Source of the DNA: Xanthomonas nasturtii
GTDB taxonomy: Bacteria > Pseudomonadota > Gammaproteobacteria > Xanthomonadales > Xanthomonadaceae
Assembly (NCBI RefSeq): GCF_001660815.1
Contig: NZ_LYMI01000030.1
Span: forward strand, 1-49,174
Length of the DNA: 49,174 nt
Direction of reading: 5' to 3'
The first letter of the stretch is position 1. Every line of letters starts with the position of its first letter. Made by a program: the position numbers and the translations under genes. The notes beneath the pieces are model-generated. The model had not been told where the DNA came from. It saw only the letters and a program-made list of their open reading frames with translations, and ran no database searches. Of this stretch, positions 48,565 through 49,174 are shown piece by piece.

Positions 48565-49174
48565 TCAGTTTTCCATTGGTTCCGGCTGACCCGCAAAGCG
48601 GCGTGCCGGCTGGGCAAGACGCCGTAGTGCTTCGGTATGCATCAGCGGAGCAGGATGCGCCAGCAGCGAACCGGCACGCGCCGGTGCATAACCGTGTTGT
48701 GCATCCTGGCTCAGCTCGCGCATGAAACCCCACATCGGCACGTAGTTGTTCAGTCCCGGCATTAGATGGATCGGATCCACCTTGAACAAATCGGGTTCGG
48801 ATGTCCACTGTTTGCAGATGAATTCATACGGTGTCAGACCCTTCAGGGCTTTGAGCCTGCGACCGTAGTTGTAGGCGTGGATGAAGTCGGCCAAATGCTG
48901 TTGCAGTTGTGCGTGATCGTCGTAATGGACGCGTTTGACAGTGGCCTCGTTGATGGTCCGATTCATCCGCTCGACCTGCCCGTTGGTCCAGGGGTGCTTG
49001 ACCTTGGTCAAGCGGTGTTCGATGCCGTGCTCCTCGCAGACTCGACCGAAAATGTGGGGGCAGGCATGGCGGTCGGAACTGCGGTTGGTGAACTGGATGC
49101 CGTTATCCGTCAGAACCGTGTGCAGGGTGTAGGGCACCGCCTGGATCACATTGCGCAGCAATTGCGCTGCAACC
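48565..49174 (-). CDS. IS481-family transposase, C-terminal part, fused to flanking sequence
   Basis: The reverse frame enters from the right window edge and carries the DDE core: HTVLTDNGIQFTNRS (second Asp) and KHPWTNGQVERMNRTI (Glu). The IS481 tail follows, YNYGRRLKALKGLTPYEFI to VDPIHLMPGLN. IS481 enzymes normally stop one or two residues after PGLN. Here the frame runs on for about 55 codons (NYVPMWGFMRELSQDAQHGY to QPEPMEN) with no IS481 character, so the element's end has lost its stop and reads into neighbouring DNA. The upstream half is outside the window. Confidence 0.85.
   Translation of the reverse strand, partial: VAAQLLRNVIQAVPYTLHTVLTDNGIQFTNRSSDRHACPHIFGRVCEEHGIEHRLTKVKHPWTNGQVERMNRTINEATVKRVHYDDHAQLQQHLADFIHAYNYGRRLKALKGLTPYEFICKQWTSEPDLFKVDPIHLMPGLNNYVPMWGFMRELSQDAQHGYAPARAGSLLAHPAPLMHTEALRRLAQPARRFAGQPEPMEN

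Overview
The window is chromosomal DNA of very high GC content from a gammaproteobacterium, most probably Xanthomonas or a close relative. The evidence is the oxidative L-fucose gene order, the acs / porin / DUF485 / actP layout, the set of dispersed hairpin repeats and the weakly conserved -35 elements. The assignment rests on recalled gene families and order, not on a database search. No rRNA, tRNA or CRISPR array was seen.

Region by region. (1) 1-663: the 5' part of an IS110-family element, with a roughly 210-base noncoding end that could encode a bridge RNA. (2) 664-4396: a leftward operon for oxidative L-fucose catabolism (aldo/keto reductase, lactonase, SDR, FAH-type hydrolase). The L-fuconate dehydratase step is absent from the window and the IS110 element sits right at the operon's 3' end. 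(3) 4828-7426: a TetR repressor divergent from an SDR / quinone-oxidoreductase pair. (4) 7539-9552: a BigR-like persulfide-sensing ArsR regulator beside a truncated persulfide dioxygenase, then a two-gene unit of a TlpA-like thioredoxin and a secreted six-cysteine mini-protein. (5) 10522-17239: acetate metabolism (NarL-type regulator, acs, DcaP-like porin, DUF485, actP). (6) 17349-20878: a zone of gene decay around a ROK regulator, with remnants of an ankyrin-repeat protein and a GHSLGGG lipase that resemble an effector/immunity pair. (7) 20970-28520: xth, a GFA protein, a GlsB-like protein, a phosphopantetheinyl transferase, two phoD paralogues (one reduced to its ends), an 8-bp tandem repeat, rsmG and a DUF885 protein. 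(8) 29063-35535: a czcICBA heavy-metal efflux operon. (9) 36017-36434: rpmB-rpmG. (10) 36735-41114: the lower pathway for gallate or protocatechuate 4,5-cleavage products (hydratase, tautomerase, aldolase) with a divergent LysR regulator carrying two DNA-binding domains. (11) 41131-48419: cardiolipin synthase, an FAD protein, UvrD, an acetyltransferase and a universal stress protein preceded by a perfect FNR/Anr-type box. (12) 48565-49174: the 3' end of an IS481-family transposase that reads into flanking DNA.

The catabolic blocks converge on central metabolism. The fucose route is expected to yield pyruvate and lactate, the oxalomesaconate route pyruvate and oxaloacetate, and ActP/Acs take up and activate acetate. 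Several intergenic regions carry species-typical repeats. Four genes (rsmG, the LysR gene, the FAD gene, uvrD) have a -10-like hexamer ending exactly six bases before the start codon, which suggests leaderless transcripts. The most unusual item is the thioredoxin plus cysteine-rich peptide pair at 8755-9552.
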